Below, one piece after another: positions 44,586 to 55,615 of a stretch of 64,000 bases of DNA (positions are counted from its first letter, which is position 1; each line of letters begins with the position of its first letter). Origin of the DNA: Venturia oleaginea (lineage: Eukaryota; Ascomycota; Dothideomycetes; Venturiales; Venturiaceae); NCBI GenBank assembly GCA_013176395.1, contig JABMLP010000013.1, forward strand, positions 186,001-250,000. Reading direction: 5' to 3'. Below the pieces are notes generated by a model. It ran no database searches. It had not been told where the DNA came from and saw only the letters and a list, made by a program, of their open reading frames with translations. Position numbers and translations under genes: made by a program.

Positions 44586-45217
44586 CTAATTGCCCTGGTC
44601 TTCGTCAAACTGATCATCTATAAACCCATCAGCATAGTACCAACCTCGTGTCATTGGAAAATCCGAAAACAAACATCTAAATCGCCTGTCGTTCACAACT
44701 ATACTCCCAAGACCATCCCCAGGATCAAACCCCGGTCCAAAAGAATGACTCTCCATAATCAACCACGTGTCCCGCCATATATTAAGTAGCACGTAGAGAT
44801 TACCGGCCTACCATTACCTGATTCCAAGCCCACTGTCTCCAATATCATTCGCAGATAATAGTACCAACAAATCACCTCACCCGAGTCTATTTCCTGAGCC
44901 CAATTACTTGGATCTATACTCTCCACATCATGAATACCAACACGCTCGATATCTCCATCCCACTTCTCCTTCACAAACACCATCTCCTCTTTAACCATGG
45001 GATAAACACAGCTAAGAAACTCACACAATTTATCGGCGTGATCCGATGGACGAACAAATAGATGGAGATATGGTCTAGGTGGGTCTACGTGGTAGAGTTC
45101 GACGATTGATGATGTTCCTCCCTTAGTTTGGGTGCGAAATAATTGTGTATCATTGAGATGCTCGTACGTCTTGCGAAGAATAGCTTGACGAAGCTCGCGG
45201 GGAGAGAGGAATGTCAT
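44586..45217 (-). CDS. Conserved-looking hypothetical protein, 192 aa
   Basis: Exon 1 is 44804-45217 (MTFLSPRELRQAILRKTYEH). A 53-nt GT-AG intron (44751-44803) joins in phase to exon 2, 44586-44750 (SHSFGPGFDPGDGLGSIVVN ... ending DQFDEDQGN). No domain is recognised. A broken paralogue of its N-terminal half lies immediately upstream at 45595-45950, which supports a real gene family. Cytosolic by appearance (no signal or membrane segment). Confidence 0.6.
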
Positions 45218-45594
45218 TCGCTTCTTTGCGGACTTTGGAGTTGCGTCGGCTGGGTTCTTATAGGGATGGGTGATATATCGTTCGGCCGCCTGCGTTTTAT
45301 GGCCAGTAGACGTGATGAATAAGACTATAGCAATAAAAGTACTTACCTACTCCACGAATACCTGCATCTCTACCACATCGCCAGAGAAGAGGTGGTGTAA
45401 ACTTGTAACACGACTGTCAAAGAAAGCCTTCCATAGCCAAACATCAGTCTCCCCAATTCCAACTCAACTCAACCCCATCTATCCCCCCTCCACCCACCCC
45501 TCCCAATCCCCCTCCACCCATCCTCCCAAAGCACAACCTCCCAACCCTCACATAATCCCCCTTCCCAATCCCCCTTCCCAATTACCAATTACCA

Positions 45595-45950
45595 CCCTCA
45601 ACATCCCAACCCACCTCACCTCACAAACCCCAAATCACACTAACAACAGGATAAACACGGCCGAGAATCTCAACCCAGCCATCCATGTGCGCCAACGGGC
45701 TTGTAAGTGTACCACTCGGGTCGTCAGCGCGATAGAGATTACACGTCAAACCATCGGATCCATTAGTAAAGGTGAGGAAAAGTCCTGTGTCAGCGCGATG
45801 GTTATAGGTGCCTAGAGGACGGCTTGGCGGAGCTTGCGGGGGAGGGTAAGAATATCTTAGTAGGTTCGTCGGGTTTTTTTTCCCGCAGAGGCATGTTAAT
45901 CTACAATGGTCAGGATCGGTGAATGTAAAAGCCTGTAAACGAATGAGAGT
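45595..45950 (-). pseudogene. Paralogue of the 44586-45217 gene, truncated at the copia insertion
   Basis: The minus strand encodes LRQAV-, CNLYRADDPSGTLTSPLAHM and ILGRVYPVVSV in shifting frames. These parallel LRQAIL, VELYHVDPPRPYLHLFV and FLSCVYPMV of the neighbour. Its upstream side abuts the copia insertion at 45956. Confidence 0.55.
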
Positions 45951-46036
45951 CTTACTGATGAAATAAGATGGTGCAGGCCAAGTATTCATTGGACACTTGA
46001 GAAACAGCTTGCAGAGGGATCAAAAAGATTGAATGG

Positions 46037-46271
46037 TGTTGAAACATCTTGAGATGGGAATGTCTTGGCATCATATGAAGTTCATATACTCCACACTGAG
46101 GATCTGCGATAACCTCATACATTCACTTCTAGAAGTTTCTACAGTTATGTGTATATAGTCAGGCTTTATGCCATCACTTAGGACAGTGAGCCATTCAATC
46201 TTTTTGATCCCTCTGCAAGCTGTTTCTCAAGTGTCCAATGAATACTTGGCCTGCACCATCTTATTTCATCA
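46037..46271 (+). repeat. Copia LTR, plus orientation
   Basis: 235 bp, TGTTGAAACATC...TTATTTCATCA. It is followed by GGTTATGAGCCCGG, a likely primer-binding site. The same sequence is inverted at 47573-47807. Confidence 0.8.
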
Positions 46272-46408
46272 GGTTATGAGCCCGGGTCGCATCCGATCCC
46301 TATATACCTGCGATTGGCTTCACTCAATCAACATCGATTTTCCATTACTCGATACATCAGCCCGGCGCTGAAACGCCAGCTATATCATCCTTCCTACCCA
46401 TCCTCAAG

Positions 46409-47092
46409 ATGGAATCTATTACGTCCGACAATACCTTCAAATCAACGGTCCCGATCCTGAAAGGATCAGCCAACTACTACCGATGGGCTTCAGCCATGCA
46501 ACAAGCACTGCTTGCCAAAGGCCTCTGGGACGCCGTCCGATCAGATCCTGTACTCAAAAGTGACCTCAGCGAGTACGAGCTCAATGCGATTCGCACAGCC
46601 GTCGCTCGTAGCCAGAAGCTCACACCAGATCGTGAGACATATCGAGACGCTTCTCAAACTCCTAGTGTGAGCATTGAGGAAGATATACCAGCAAATGCTT
46701 CTCGTACTCGAATCACAAGCGGAATAGTAAATCTCTCCGATATCTTCAAGGTCAACAAGGAAATCGACAAAGTCCATGATCCAGAGGAAGACAAATATCT
46801 ATATCACCCAAAGAATGATGCAGCGGCTGGCCTTATTATCTCAACAATGGCTTATACGCTTCAAAGCACGTTCACAGGTATCAAGGCAGCCAGCAAACTT
46901 TGGCTAAAGATCAAGAGGCTGTACGGAGGGACGAAGGATGTCAGAGCAGCCTACTATCTAAGAGTCATCTCTCACATCAAATACACAGACTTCGATTCCG
47001 TGGAGAAACTTGTCACACAATTCGAAGACGCTCGCCAGAACCTTGAAATTTGTCTTCCTCTGGATCATGGACTTTGTCGATTTCCTTGTTGA
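46409..47092 (+). pseudogene. Copia Gag, plus-strand arm, truncated
   Basis: ATG 46409 opens MESITSDNTFKSTVPILKGS, then NYYRWASAMQQALLAKGLWD, the usual DUF4219/UBN2-type Gag start of fungal copia elements. It continues through STFTGIKAASKLWLKIKRLY and SVEKLVTQFEDARQNLE. At about 47051 it runs into the inverted arm, so the last 13 codons are foreign. No zinc knuckle, protease, integrase or RT follows. Confidence 0.75.
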
Positions 47093-47435
47093 CCTTGAAG
47101 ATATCGGAGAGATTTGTTATTCCGCTTGTGATTCGAGTACGAGAAGCATTTGCTGGTATATCTTCCTCAATGCTCACACTAGGAGTTTGAGAAGCGTCTC
47201 GATATGTCTCACGATCTGGTGTGAGCTTCTGGCTACGAGCGACGGCTGTGCGAATCGCATTGAGCTCGTACTCGCTGAGGTCACTTTTGAGTACAGGATC
47301 TGATCGGACGGCGTCCCAGAGGCCTTTGGCAAGCAGTGCTTGTTGCATGGCTGAAGCCCATCGGTAGTAGTTGGCTGATCCTTTCAGGATCGGGACCGTT
47401 GATTTGAAGGTATTGTCGGACGTAATAGATTCCAT
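47052..47435 (-). pseudogene. Copia Gag, minus-strand arm, shorter
   Basis: The first roughly 128 codons of the same Gag, from 47435, identical apart from at least one residue (ITSGITNLSD against ITSGIVNLSD). It stops matching after DPEEDK, where the sequence switches into the other arm. A short AAA/TTT microhomology sits at the junction. Confidence 0.75.
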
Positions 47436-47572
47436 CTTGAGGATGGGTAGGAAGGATGATATAGCTGGCGTTTCAGCGCCGGGCTGATGTATCGAGTAAT
47501 GGAAAATCGATGTTGATTGAGTGAAGCCAATCGCAGGTATATAGGGATCGGATGCGACCCGGGCTCATAACC

Positions 47573-47807
47573 TGATGAAATAAGATGGTGCAGGCCAAGT
47601 ATTCATTGGACACTTGAGAAACAGCTTGCAGAGGGATCAAAAAGATTGAATGGCTCACTGTCCTAAGTGATGGCATAAAGCCTGACTATATACACATAAC
47701 TGTAGAAACTTCTAGAAGTGAATGTATGAGGTTATCGCAGATCCTCAGTGTGGAGTATATGAACTTCATATGATGCCAAGACATTCCCATCTCAAGATGT
47801 TTCAACA
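47573..47807 (-). repeat. Copia LTR, minus orientation
   Basis: Inverse of 46037-46271, 235 bp, forming the right outer end of the insertion. Confidence 0.8.
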
Positions 47808-48133
47808 CTTAACTCAAGTTTACCGTGCTTGGTTGCTTCTTTGGCGTGCCGCCGGAGATGCAATCCAGTCGCCATGTATTGATTGAGGAAGGTGTACGTA
47901 ACAGCTACGTTTGGCTCTCGAGATTATAAGTGAACACATGATGACATGTCAATAAACTATTTATGTTTCTTGATTGCTCGAGACATGCATGCTCATCTAC
48001 TTCTAATGATTAGATACTAGCAAGAAGGCAAAACCCTCCCTGCACTACATTAAAGAAAGAGGGAATCCTGTCATACATGCAAATGCACCGCCAAATCCGT
48101 GCCATCCCGCTGAAACAGTTTCAAAACCAACAT
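47808..48133. other. 3' flank of the ABC transporter
   Basis: Non-coding interval between the copia insertion and the stop of the transporter. Confidence 0.4.
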
Positions 48134-51100
48134 CTAGCCAGTCTTCTCAAGACTTTGCATCATGACCAGCTCAGCATACGGTCCGTTCCTTGAAAGCAAG
48201 TAGTTATGGCTTCCTTCCTCGACGATTCTGCCACCAGCAAAAACATAGATAATATCGGCCTTTTGAATCGTACTCAGACGATGAGCGACGGCGATTGTCG
48301 TTCTTCCCTTTGCGGCCTTGTCAAGCGCAAGTTGGACAATTTTTTCAGACTCCGAGTCCAAAGCTGATGTTGCTTCGTCCAGGAGTAGAATCTTGGGTTT
48401 GCGGAGCAGTGCTCTGGCAATGGCGATACGCTGCTTTTGACCACCTGAGAGCAGACCACCCTTTTGACCACATGTGGTGTCGAAGCCGTTGGGTAAGGAC
48501 ATGATGAAATCATAAATATTCGCATCTTTGCAGGCTTTGATGATTTCTTCTTCGGGAACGTGATCACGGTCGGCGCCGAGCAATACGTTCTCCCGGATCG
48601 TTCCCTGGTAAAGCGTTGGTTCTTGGCTCACAAGGGCAATGTGGCTGCGGTAGTCGTTGACATTGAGCTTCGACACTTCTTGGCCATCGACGTAAACACC
48701 GCCAGACAGTGGATCGTAAAAGCGCTCCAAGAGCGCAATAGTTGTCGATTTACCACATCCACTGGCTCCGACCAAAGCAACGTATTGGCCTGGCTTGATG
48801 GACAGATTGAGGCCACGGAGAACAGGCTGTTCTGGTCTTGTAGGGTAACGGAAATGCACGTCTCGGAATTCGACGTGACCCTCAACGGTTGTTAGCCTGT
48901 CGCCATCCTCAGACCAGCAGTCAATCTTCGGCTTGCGGTCAAAGAGAGTCTTGAGCTCAGCCGCAGCGTTTTGGGCCTTACCCATGTCTGGAGCAAAAGA
49001 AAAAATGGTTCCAGCTGATTGAGCCGAGAAGATGATGGACGTGAAGCAGACGAAGAATTGGAACTGGGTGTATTGACGCTTGGCGATGAGTGTGCCACCA
49101 TAATAGAAACCCAGAGCGATGCACAAGAAGACGCAACCTTGGGCAGCGGCGTAGAGAGCCGATGACTTGATCACCGAGACTAAACTGGACTTGGCCTGGG
49201 AATCGAGCTGGGCGTGGTACTTGCCTAAAACATCTTCCTCGCGAGTGAGGGAGGCGACGGTACGGATGGCGCTGGTGGCTTCGCAGGCGAACCCAGCCGA
49301 CTTTTCGTAGGCTGCTTTTGATCTTTCTTGAAATCTGGCCAGCATCCAGAATCGAAGGAAGCCACAGCCGATCAGGATTGGAATGGTGGAGATACAAACC
49401 AACGCAAGCTTCCAGCCGATGGCAAGGGCGATGACCATGGCAGCGACGAGTGTCGTCGACACTTGCAACATGGTACCCAGGGTGCTTCCACTCAAGCCGG
49501 AGAGATGTGTAGCCGAGGTCGAAAGGAACGACGTAAGAGCTCCAGCGTTGTTTTCGTCACGATCAAAGAACTCTGCGCAGATCAGCAACTGGACATGCCG
49601 TAGGAGTAAGCATGATTACTTACCGATATCTTGCCTGAGCATATGGCGAAATGCCTGATCACGAGCTCTGTGGATCAGTCTCTCGGCGCAATAGCCAAAG
49701 GCGGTACCGTGTCCAAGATTGCTGATGAACATAATTCCGGCCACCATGATGTACATTCGACCCCAGAAGTTGATCTCGCTGCGTAGCTCGCCGTACTGCT
49801 CAGGCGGCAAAGACAGTGCAGCGATGGCCTTTGCAAAAAGTACGCTCTGTACGGGCTGTCCTCCTCCGGCAATGACAGAGAAGATGAATCCGATGACCAT
49901 GATGTGCCATTCCTCTTGGTTGAATGACCAGACGACTTTCATCAACTGCCACAACGAATATCTCGGGGTATTCTCGGCTCTGCGATTTCCGAGCACGAGA
50001 CTCGATATCGATTTGCCAGACTGCAACCGCTTTAACCGTCCGGCTGGATCCTCGTCATCGGGATCAATAGGCTCGCCCTTTTCGTTAGTGGCCTCGCGGT
50101 GCAGTTTCTGCTCATCAATGTCTTGGAAAATCTCCACCTCTTCGGCGTCTTCATTCTTGGTTTCGGCGGCAATCCTCTGAGCTTCGACAAGGCTGTAATA
50201 GGCCGCTTTCCTTTCGAGCAGCTCCGAGTGTCGGCCTTGCTCGATAATCGAACCTTGTGCCATGACAACAATATTGTCAGAGTTCTTGATAGTGGACAGT
50301 CGGTGAGCGATCACGATGGTTGTTCGCCCCTGAGCGGCTTTGTCGAGTGCGGCTTGCACGACACCTTCGCTCTTTGTGCTGTACATGATATTAGTATTGA
50401 TCGCGGTTTGATATTAGATGACCTACTCAAGAGCTGATGTGGCTTCGTCAAGAAGAAGGATTCTAGGATCCGACACAACCGCACGGGCAATCGCAATACG
50501 TTGTTTCTGTCCTCCGGACAACAGAAAGCCGCGCTCCCCAACATGGGTTTCGTATCCTTGTTTCAGCTGCATGATGAAGTCATGAGCGTTCGACATTTTG
50601 GCGGCGTCCTCAATCAATTCCCGCTGTCTGTCAGAGTCGGCATTTTCGAATGCAGTTCCCAACAGCCCATAACGAATGTTTTCGTAGATGGTCGTCGCAA
50701 AAAGTACTGGCTCTTGCTGAACGAGAGAAATGTTCTGTCGAAGCCAATGGAGATTGAGTTCTCCGATGCTATGTCCATCGAGAAGGATGTCACCTCCGAC
50801 CGGCTCGTAAAAGCGTTCGACGAGGCCAATAATGGTGCTCTTTCCTGAGCCAGACGCTCCTACCAACGCAGTTTGCTTTCCAGCAGGGATGATCAGGCTG
50901 ACTCCATTCATGACAACGACGTCTGGACGCGAGGGGTAGATGTGCTTGACATTGCGCAACTCGATTGTTCCGGCCATCTTCTCCACAATCTTGCCATCAG
51001 GGGACTCAGGATCCAGTGGAGAAACCCGATCAATGGCGGCGAAAATCTCTTGACCAGCAGCAATTGCTGAAGTGAAGGCCTTGAAATATGGTGCTACATT

Positions 51101-52426
51101 TGCAAGGGAGAAGGAGCCAATCATGACAGAGTAAAGCACTGTGAGGACGTCGGAAACATCAACGTCCCCTGCCACCAAGAAGCGTGATCCTTGCCAAAAT
51201 GAGAGACCGTAATTGAGGTAAGATATTGTCACCATCGTCGCAAGCATTAGTCCCAACGTTATCTGAAGCTTCCGGCCAAACAACTCGGCTCTTACGAGAT
51301 AAGTGCCGTACGCTTTCGCCAGTTTGTCTTGCGTGTTGAAGGCAACTGCGTTCCGCACCGAGCTGAGAACTTCTTCCGCGATTGTACCTCCTTGTGCATA
51401 TTCCGCTTGGTTTTTATTTGTCCACCTGACGATGAGTTGACTTAGTGTAGTCGTGGTGATAGAGATGGCAACCACAGTACCCATGAGAATGAGGGTGAGC
51501 TTCCAGTATTTGATGAAGGCGATAACGAATGCTGAAATGAAAGTGGCCGCCGAGTTGAGCGTGAGACCGTACTTCTCACTAATCCCGTCCTGGATGAAAT
51601 TGGTATCGGCCGTAATTCGTGTGGTGACTTCTCCAGCTCCGAGCTTATCGAAAAAGGCTATGTTCTGCCTGAGCATGGCTTTCAGGTAACGTTCTCTGAT
51701 TCTGCCAGTGCAAACTTCTCCAACCCATATAAAGCCAACCATCGAAATCCAAGAGGTGAAGAAGGACGCGATGGCAAGGTACAAAAAGTAGAGGACATAG
51801 TGCGAGAGCTCGGAGTTGAATTTGGAATAGGTAATTTTATCTTGAAAGTAATCGGCGAAGAGGCCAGTTAGGCCTCCGAAGACAACCTGGTACAATTTAG
51901 ACCATGTTCGTGCCCAAGTTCTTCTGCCAACTTACTGTCATCAGTGGCATGGCGGCACCTGCTACTATTGTGCAAAAAGAGCTGATCCACCATACTGTCC
52001 ACTCGAAGCGCGTGGCATAGCGATACAGTGCGAAGTATCCAACTTTGACACTTGGAGTATACAATTGGCGCTTTAGAATTTCCTGTTCGTGCTCTGGGAG
52101 ATGTCGAAAAGGATTATCATCATCCTGGTCTCTGACGTGAATGACGTTCGAGTTCTTCTGTTTCAAGCATCAGCACTGATGGAGATAATCTTTCCGTCCT
52201 CGTCATTCATTACCTTTGGCGAATCGTTCTTCACCTCTGTTCGCCCGGCAGAAGGATCCGTGCCTACTGCAACAGGCGGGGCCCGACCCCTCTGTGTTCT
52301 CGCATTGTCTTCTGCTATCTTTATCTCCTCAGTTTCAGTCTCTGAAGACCCGCGACTTGTTTTAGTGGTTTTACTGGCGTTTTTGGCCACAACGGCCGAG
52401 CCCTCTTTTCCGTCCCCATAACCCAT
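48134..52426 (-). CDS. Full-size ABC transporter, ABCB/MDR type
   Basis: Predicted exons (minus): 52214-52426, 51936-52157, 50427-51886, 49624-50378 and 48134-49572. Introns are 48-56 nt and in phase; the protein has 1362 aa. The layout is (TMD-NBD)2. NBD1 has Walker [10 protein letters not shown] (about 488), signature LSGGQKQR (about 603) and Walker [12 protein letters not shown], completed across a splice site to [14 protein letters not shown] charged linker ([20 protein letters not shown]) follows. TMD2 and NBD2 have GASGCGKST, a second LSGGQKQR and [12 protein letters not shown]. The N-terminal 75 residues are polar. Family members pump hydrophobic drugs, fungicides, pheromone-like peptides or metabolites across the plasma membrane. 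The gene looks intact. Confidence 0.93.
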
Positions 52427-53023
52427 TGTGGAATTATTCGAGCAGGACCCTGAGCCGGTTCGACGATGGGCTGGGCTGGTAATGTGGTGTGGTGTGGCGA
52501 CGAGGTGTTGGTAAACAATGAATCATTCGAGACAAACAGACATGTGCTATATGGGAGGATGTGGAATGGAAAGGATTAAAAATACGAAGCAGTCACTCAA
52601 GCCTTGCGGTTGGATGTAGCTGTAGGGACTGTGGACAGGATCAAGGGCGGCCTTCTGTACTTGACTGATTTCCCGCGCAGCGAATAACCTTATGCGACAT
52701 TAGTGCACGGGCGATAGAAATTCCCGGGAGATGGTTCCTTGGGATGGCCCCCTACACAATCCTTAGCTGGGTATACCCTGTATGGCTAGTCCGAGCTCTT
52801 CGCGATATTATGTACAGTTCATCACTTCTTGGCTTAACGCGATCTTACCATCGACATGGTTCAAGGCTGCAAAGGGAGCTTGCCACTATTGACCGCCACA
52901 AAGGCATCGAATAAGATACGGGGGACTCGAACAGAAGGTAGCCAACAGCAGAACCCTTCGTTCCTCACCTAGCCTTACGCGAACCCGAGCAATGCGATCT
53001 GCGATTTGGGCTGCCACTAAGGT
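52427..53023. other. ABC transporter promoter region
   Basis: No gene. GC/GT-rich low-complexity sequence near 52490 lies just upstream of the transporter start. Confidence 0.4.
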
Positions 53024-53068
53024 ATAGTACGAGATTGCATAGTACGAGATTGCATAGTACGAGATTGC
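53024..53068 (+). repeat. 15-bp tandem repeat x3
   Basis: Three exact copies of ATAGTACGAGATTGC. Confidence 0.9.
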
Positions 53069-53127
53069 CGCTCCGAGATCGCTTCCCATTGCCGTCCGAG
53101 TCCTCGTCCCCGTCCTGCGTCTGCGTC

Positions 53128-53180
53128 TGCGTGCTGCGTGCTGCGTGCTGCGTGCTGCGTGCTGCGTGCTGCGTGCTACG
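53128..53180 (+). repeat. 7-bp tandem repeat (GCGTGCT)n
   Basis: About seven copies of TGCGTGC-type heptamers, slightly degenerate at the right end. Confidence 0.85.
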
Positions 53181-53344
53181 TGCCTGGGCCTGCAGGCTGC
53201 AGCAGCCAACAGCCTTGCGTGCCTTTCTACTGGTACTGGCCTCGAACCCAAACCCATCTCCAAGTCTCTCACCAATGATATGAACCTTGCGAGGTCAGAA
53301 GGACAGTAGTAGTAGAGTAGCAGCATCATCGTGTCGTCTTCAAG

Positions 53345-53624
53345 ACAGCGACGCCATTCTTGGTGGCCATACAGCGACGCCATCTTGGGTGGCCATACAG
53401 CGACGCCACTGGCCATACCGCGACGCCATCTTTGGTGGCCATACCGCGACGCCATCTTGGGTGGCCATACAGCGACGCCATCTTGGGTGGCCATACAGCG
53501 AAGCCATCTTTGGTGGCCATACCGCGAAGCCATCTTGGGTGGCCATACAGCGAAGCCATCTTTGGTGGCCATACCGCGACGCCATCTTGGGTGGCCATAC
53601 AGCGACGCCATCTTTGGTAGCCAT
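53345..53624 (+). repeat. 26-bp minisatellite, 11 units
   Basis: The unit is AC(A/C)GCGA(C/A)GCCATCTT, then (G/T)GGTGGCCAT. Ten units are 26 bp and one is 20 bp. Two variant positions (CAG/CCG; GAC/GAA) and TTGGG/TTTGG are mixed along the array. Open frames on both strands across it are by-products of the repeat, not genes. Confidence 0.9.
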
Positions 53625-54700
53625 GTACGGTACCCATGGTGAGTTCAAGACGCCTCAGCATCGAATCCGCCTGACCAGGTCACAACCAGGTGCACTCATG
53701 ACTCACCCGGTGCACAACCAGGTACACAGCTGGTACTGGGTAGCTGATTGCCCTCAATATATTCCATGAGGCTCTGCAATCCGACACGTGCTCGCTGAGT
53801 CGCAGAACCGGGATTGTGGATCGTCGTATTACTTAGTCCCGTCAATTTCGAGACTTCCCCATCCTCTCTCGGAACGCTTCCAAGCCGAACCCGAACCAAT
53901 TTGGCTCATGTGGAGGCGAAAGCGCTTTCTCTAGTGCCCGTACGGAGTAAGCTACTGGATGTTTGTGGAAGACCTCACCGACTGGAACAGGGAGATCCGA
54001 GGGATAGTTATGAAAGCGATGCAGCTTCTACCTGGAACATTGCAGATTTCGTCCGAGTCGGCAATGACCCTACTGTCACTAGCAGTGACTGTTTACCACA
54101 GCCGACTGACGCACGTGAGAGGATATTGAAATCGGTTGAGCTTTGTTATCGAAGACCCAAAGCGTCCGATCTCTTCGGTTGATTTAATATACTATGGTTG
54201 CAGGCCCAAAGTTCAATTTTTCAGCGATCGACAGAATCCTTCTACCTACCCCAACTTCTCCTTCCCAACGTAGGATTATAACAAAGCCCTTCTTAGCTGG
54301 TAGTATAGGAAGGTAAGGAGAATAAATTCGTAAAAGGCCGATGAGAAAAAGCCTACCATTTAGGAAGATTTAGTAAAAAGACGACCTGAGCGTAAAGGCC
54401 AAGGCAGGGATTGGAAGTAACTTTCTTTTACCCTGTAATAGAGTACTTCCGGGAGGCACTTGCGTGCCCCAGGCTAGTTTCAACAACGAATGAAAATAGC
54501 TCTCTAGTAGAGTTGATTCGCCAATCATTGACTTCAGATCATATCCATCAGCTTACCAAGCAATCAATATCAATTACAAAGTTGAAACTAACCTGGGGCG
54601 CGCGAGTACCACATACCTGGCATGTGCAGACCAGAATCCGCCGAACCAATGACGCAGATTTTCTGGCAAGGATTGACCACTCAGGCACCATCTATTACTG
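53625..54700. other. Gene-poor stretch with a 23-bp inverted repeat
   Basis: No coding support. GCGTGCCCCAGGCTAGTTTC at 54462 and its inverse near 54581-54603 form imperfect arms about 100 bp apart. Confidence 0.4.
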
Positions 54701-54870
54701 TACCGAATATTCCGGCCAAAGTCATGCAGTGCCCTGTCCTTGTAATGGTCCCTGGATCGCTCCAAGTGATAGTAGCTAAACTTTTTGTAGTTTAGCCCTT
54801 ATTCTTTCGAGCGATCCAGGGACTATTACAAGGACAGGGCACCGCACGACATTGGCCGGAATATATGGTA
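54701..54870. repeat. 170-bp near-perfect hairpin (inverted repeat, about 80-bp arms)
   Basis: Left arm TACCGAATATTCCGGCC ... CCCTGTCCTTGTAATGGTCC ... CTAAAC; loop of about 8 bp near 54782-54789; right arm GTTTAG ... GGACAGGGC ... GGCCGGAATATATGGTA. Several mismatches are present. It could be a foldback/MITE or an RNA hairpin locus. No transposase similarity or target duplication was recognised. Confidence 0.75.
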
Positions 54871-55615
54871 CCGGGTACTCCATCATGCTTGTCACCCGAG
54901 CCTTCACCGTGTTCATCCTCAAGCAATCCATCCATCACTTGCCTTTTTGAAAACTCCAACCTTCACACCGATACCAGTACACGGTGCACCTCTTCGATTG
55001 TAATCGATTGTAATCGAGACCCTGAAACTCCGACCTTGAGCTTTCCCAGGGGACATTTGGGAATTGGATTAATATGAGTCGCGAGGTCAACAAGGAAGAA
55101 CGCAGCTACCGACATACCTACGCTTTGATAAACCGTTTGATAATTTCGATATTCAGAAGAAGGAAAAGTTTATGATGGTGTCTCGTGAAGCTGATGTACA
55201 TACATAGTGTACACATCTCTGCGCGGGATCGATTTTGATATGCGAAAGCTTGAACTGTACCGCTTACGACGGAATCCGACACTTGTTAGATAATTATACC
55301 ACAGCCATCTTTTCTTTTTCGAACCGTTGTGATGATCAGATATTTTAACTTCGCAGTGGTACTATCCCTTATCATGGTATGTTCTCATCCCGAGGGGACC
55401 TTGGGGAGCCGCATACTAGGAACGTGCTCTAATACACAGACTAGGAGGTAAGAGAGATCCCAGCCACAAAACTCAATGTATATAATATTTTCGTGGCGGG
55501 TGGGATAACACAACAGCGTGAGGAATAGTATCCAATGGAGTTTTCTTTTAGTCATCGACCCTGTGTGCTAGTCATTCCCACGCCTGGCTCCAAAACGACG
55601 TCTCAAACTATCAAA
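54871..55615. other. Intergenic, upstream of the candidate effector
   Basis: No gene is supported. A TATATAATA stretch near 55480, about 135 bp before the ATG, is a promoter candidate. Confidence 0.4.

Larger units (their letters stand above)
45956..47807. mobile_element. Rearranged Ty1-copia insertion: head-to-head LTR-gag palindrome
   Basis: The right end (47573-47807) is a complete 235-bp LTR in minus orientation (outer end ...GATGTTTCAACA), followed inward by a primer-binding-like site and the gag start on the minus strand. The left half holds the same LTR in plus orientation (46037-46271) with gag on the plus strand. An extra 81-bp piece of LTR end in minus orientation (45956-46036) forms the left boundary. 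The outer flanks are CTTAC (45951-45955) and CTTAA (47808-47812), a near-perfect 5-bp target duplication. No pol is present. Confidence 0.8.

Noticed and set aside
45470..45620. Proline/serine-rich plus-strand frame (45270-45815)
   Set aside because: It is a C-rich low-complexity tract on the strand opposite the paralogue relic; no coding evidence.
52886..53611. 241-codon minus-strand frame with MASxYGHxxW repeats
   Set aside because: It is the translation of the 26-bp minisatellite and the neighbouring tandem repeats; equivalent frames exist on both strands, so no protein is supported.
53345..53624. CRISPR-like direct repeats
   Set aside because: Units follow head to tail without spacers, in a eukaryotic genome; it is a minisatellite.
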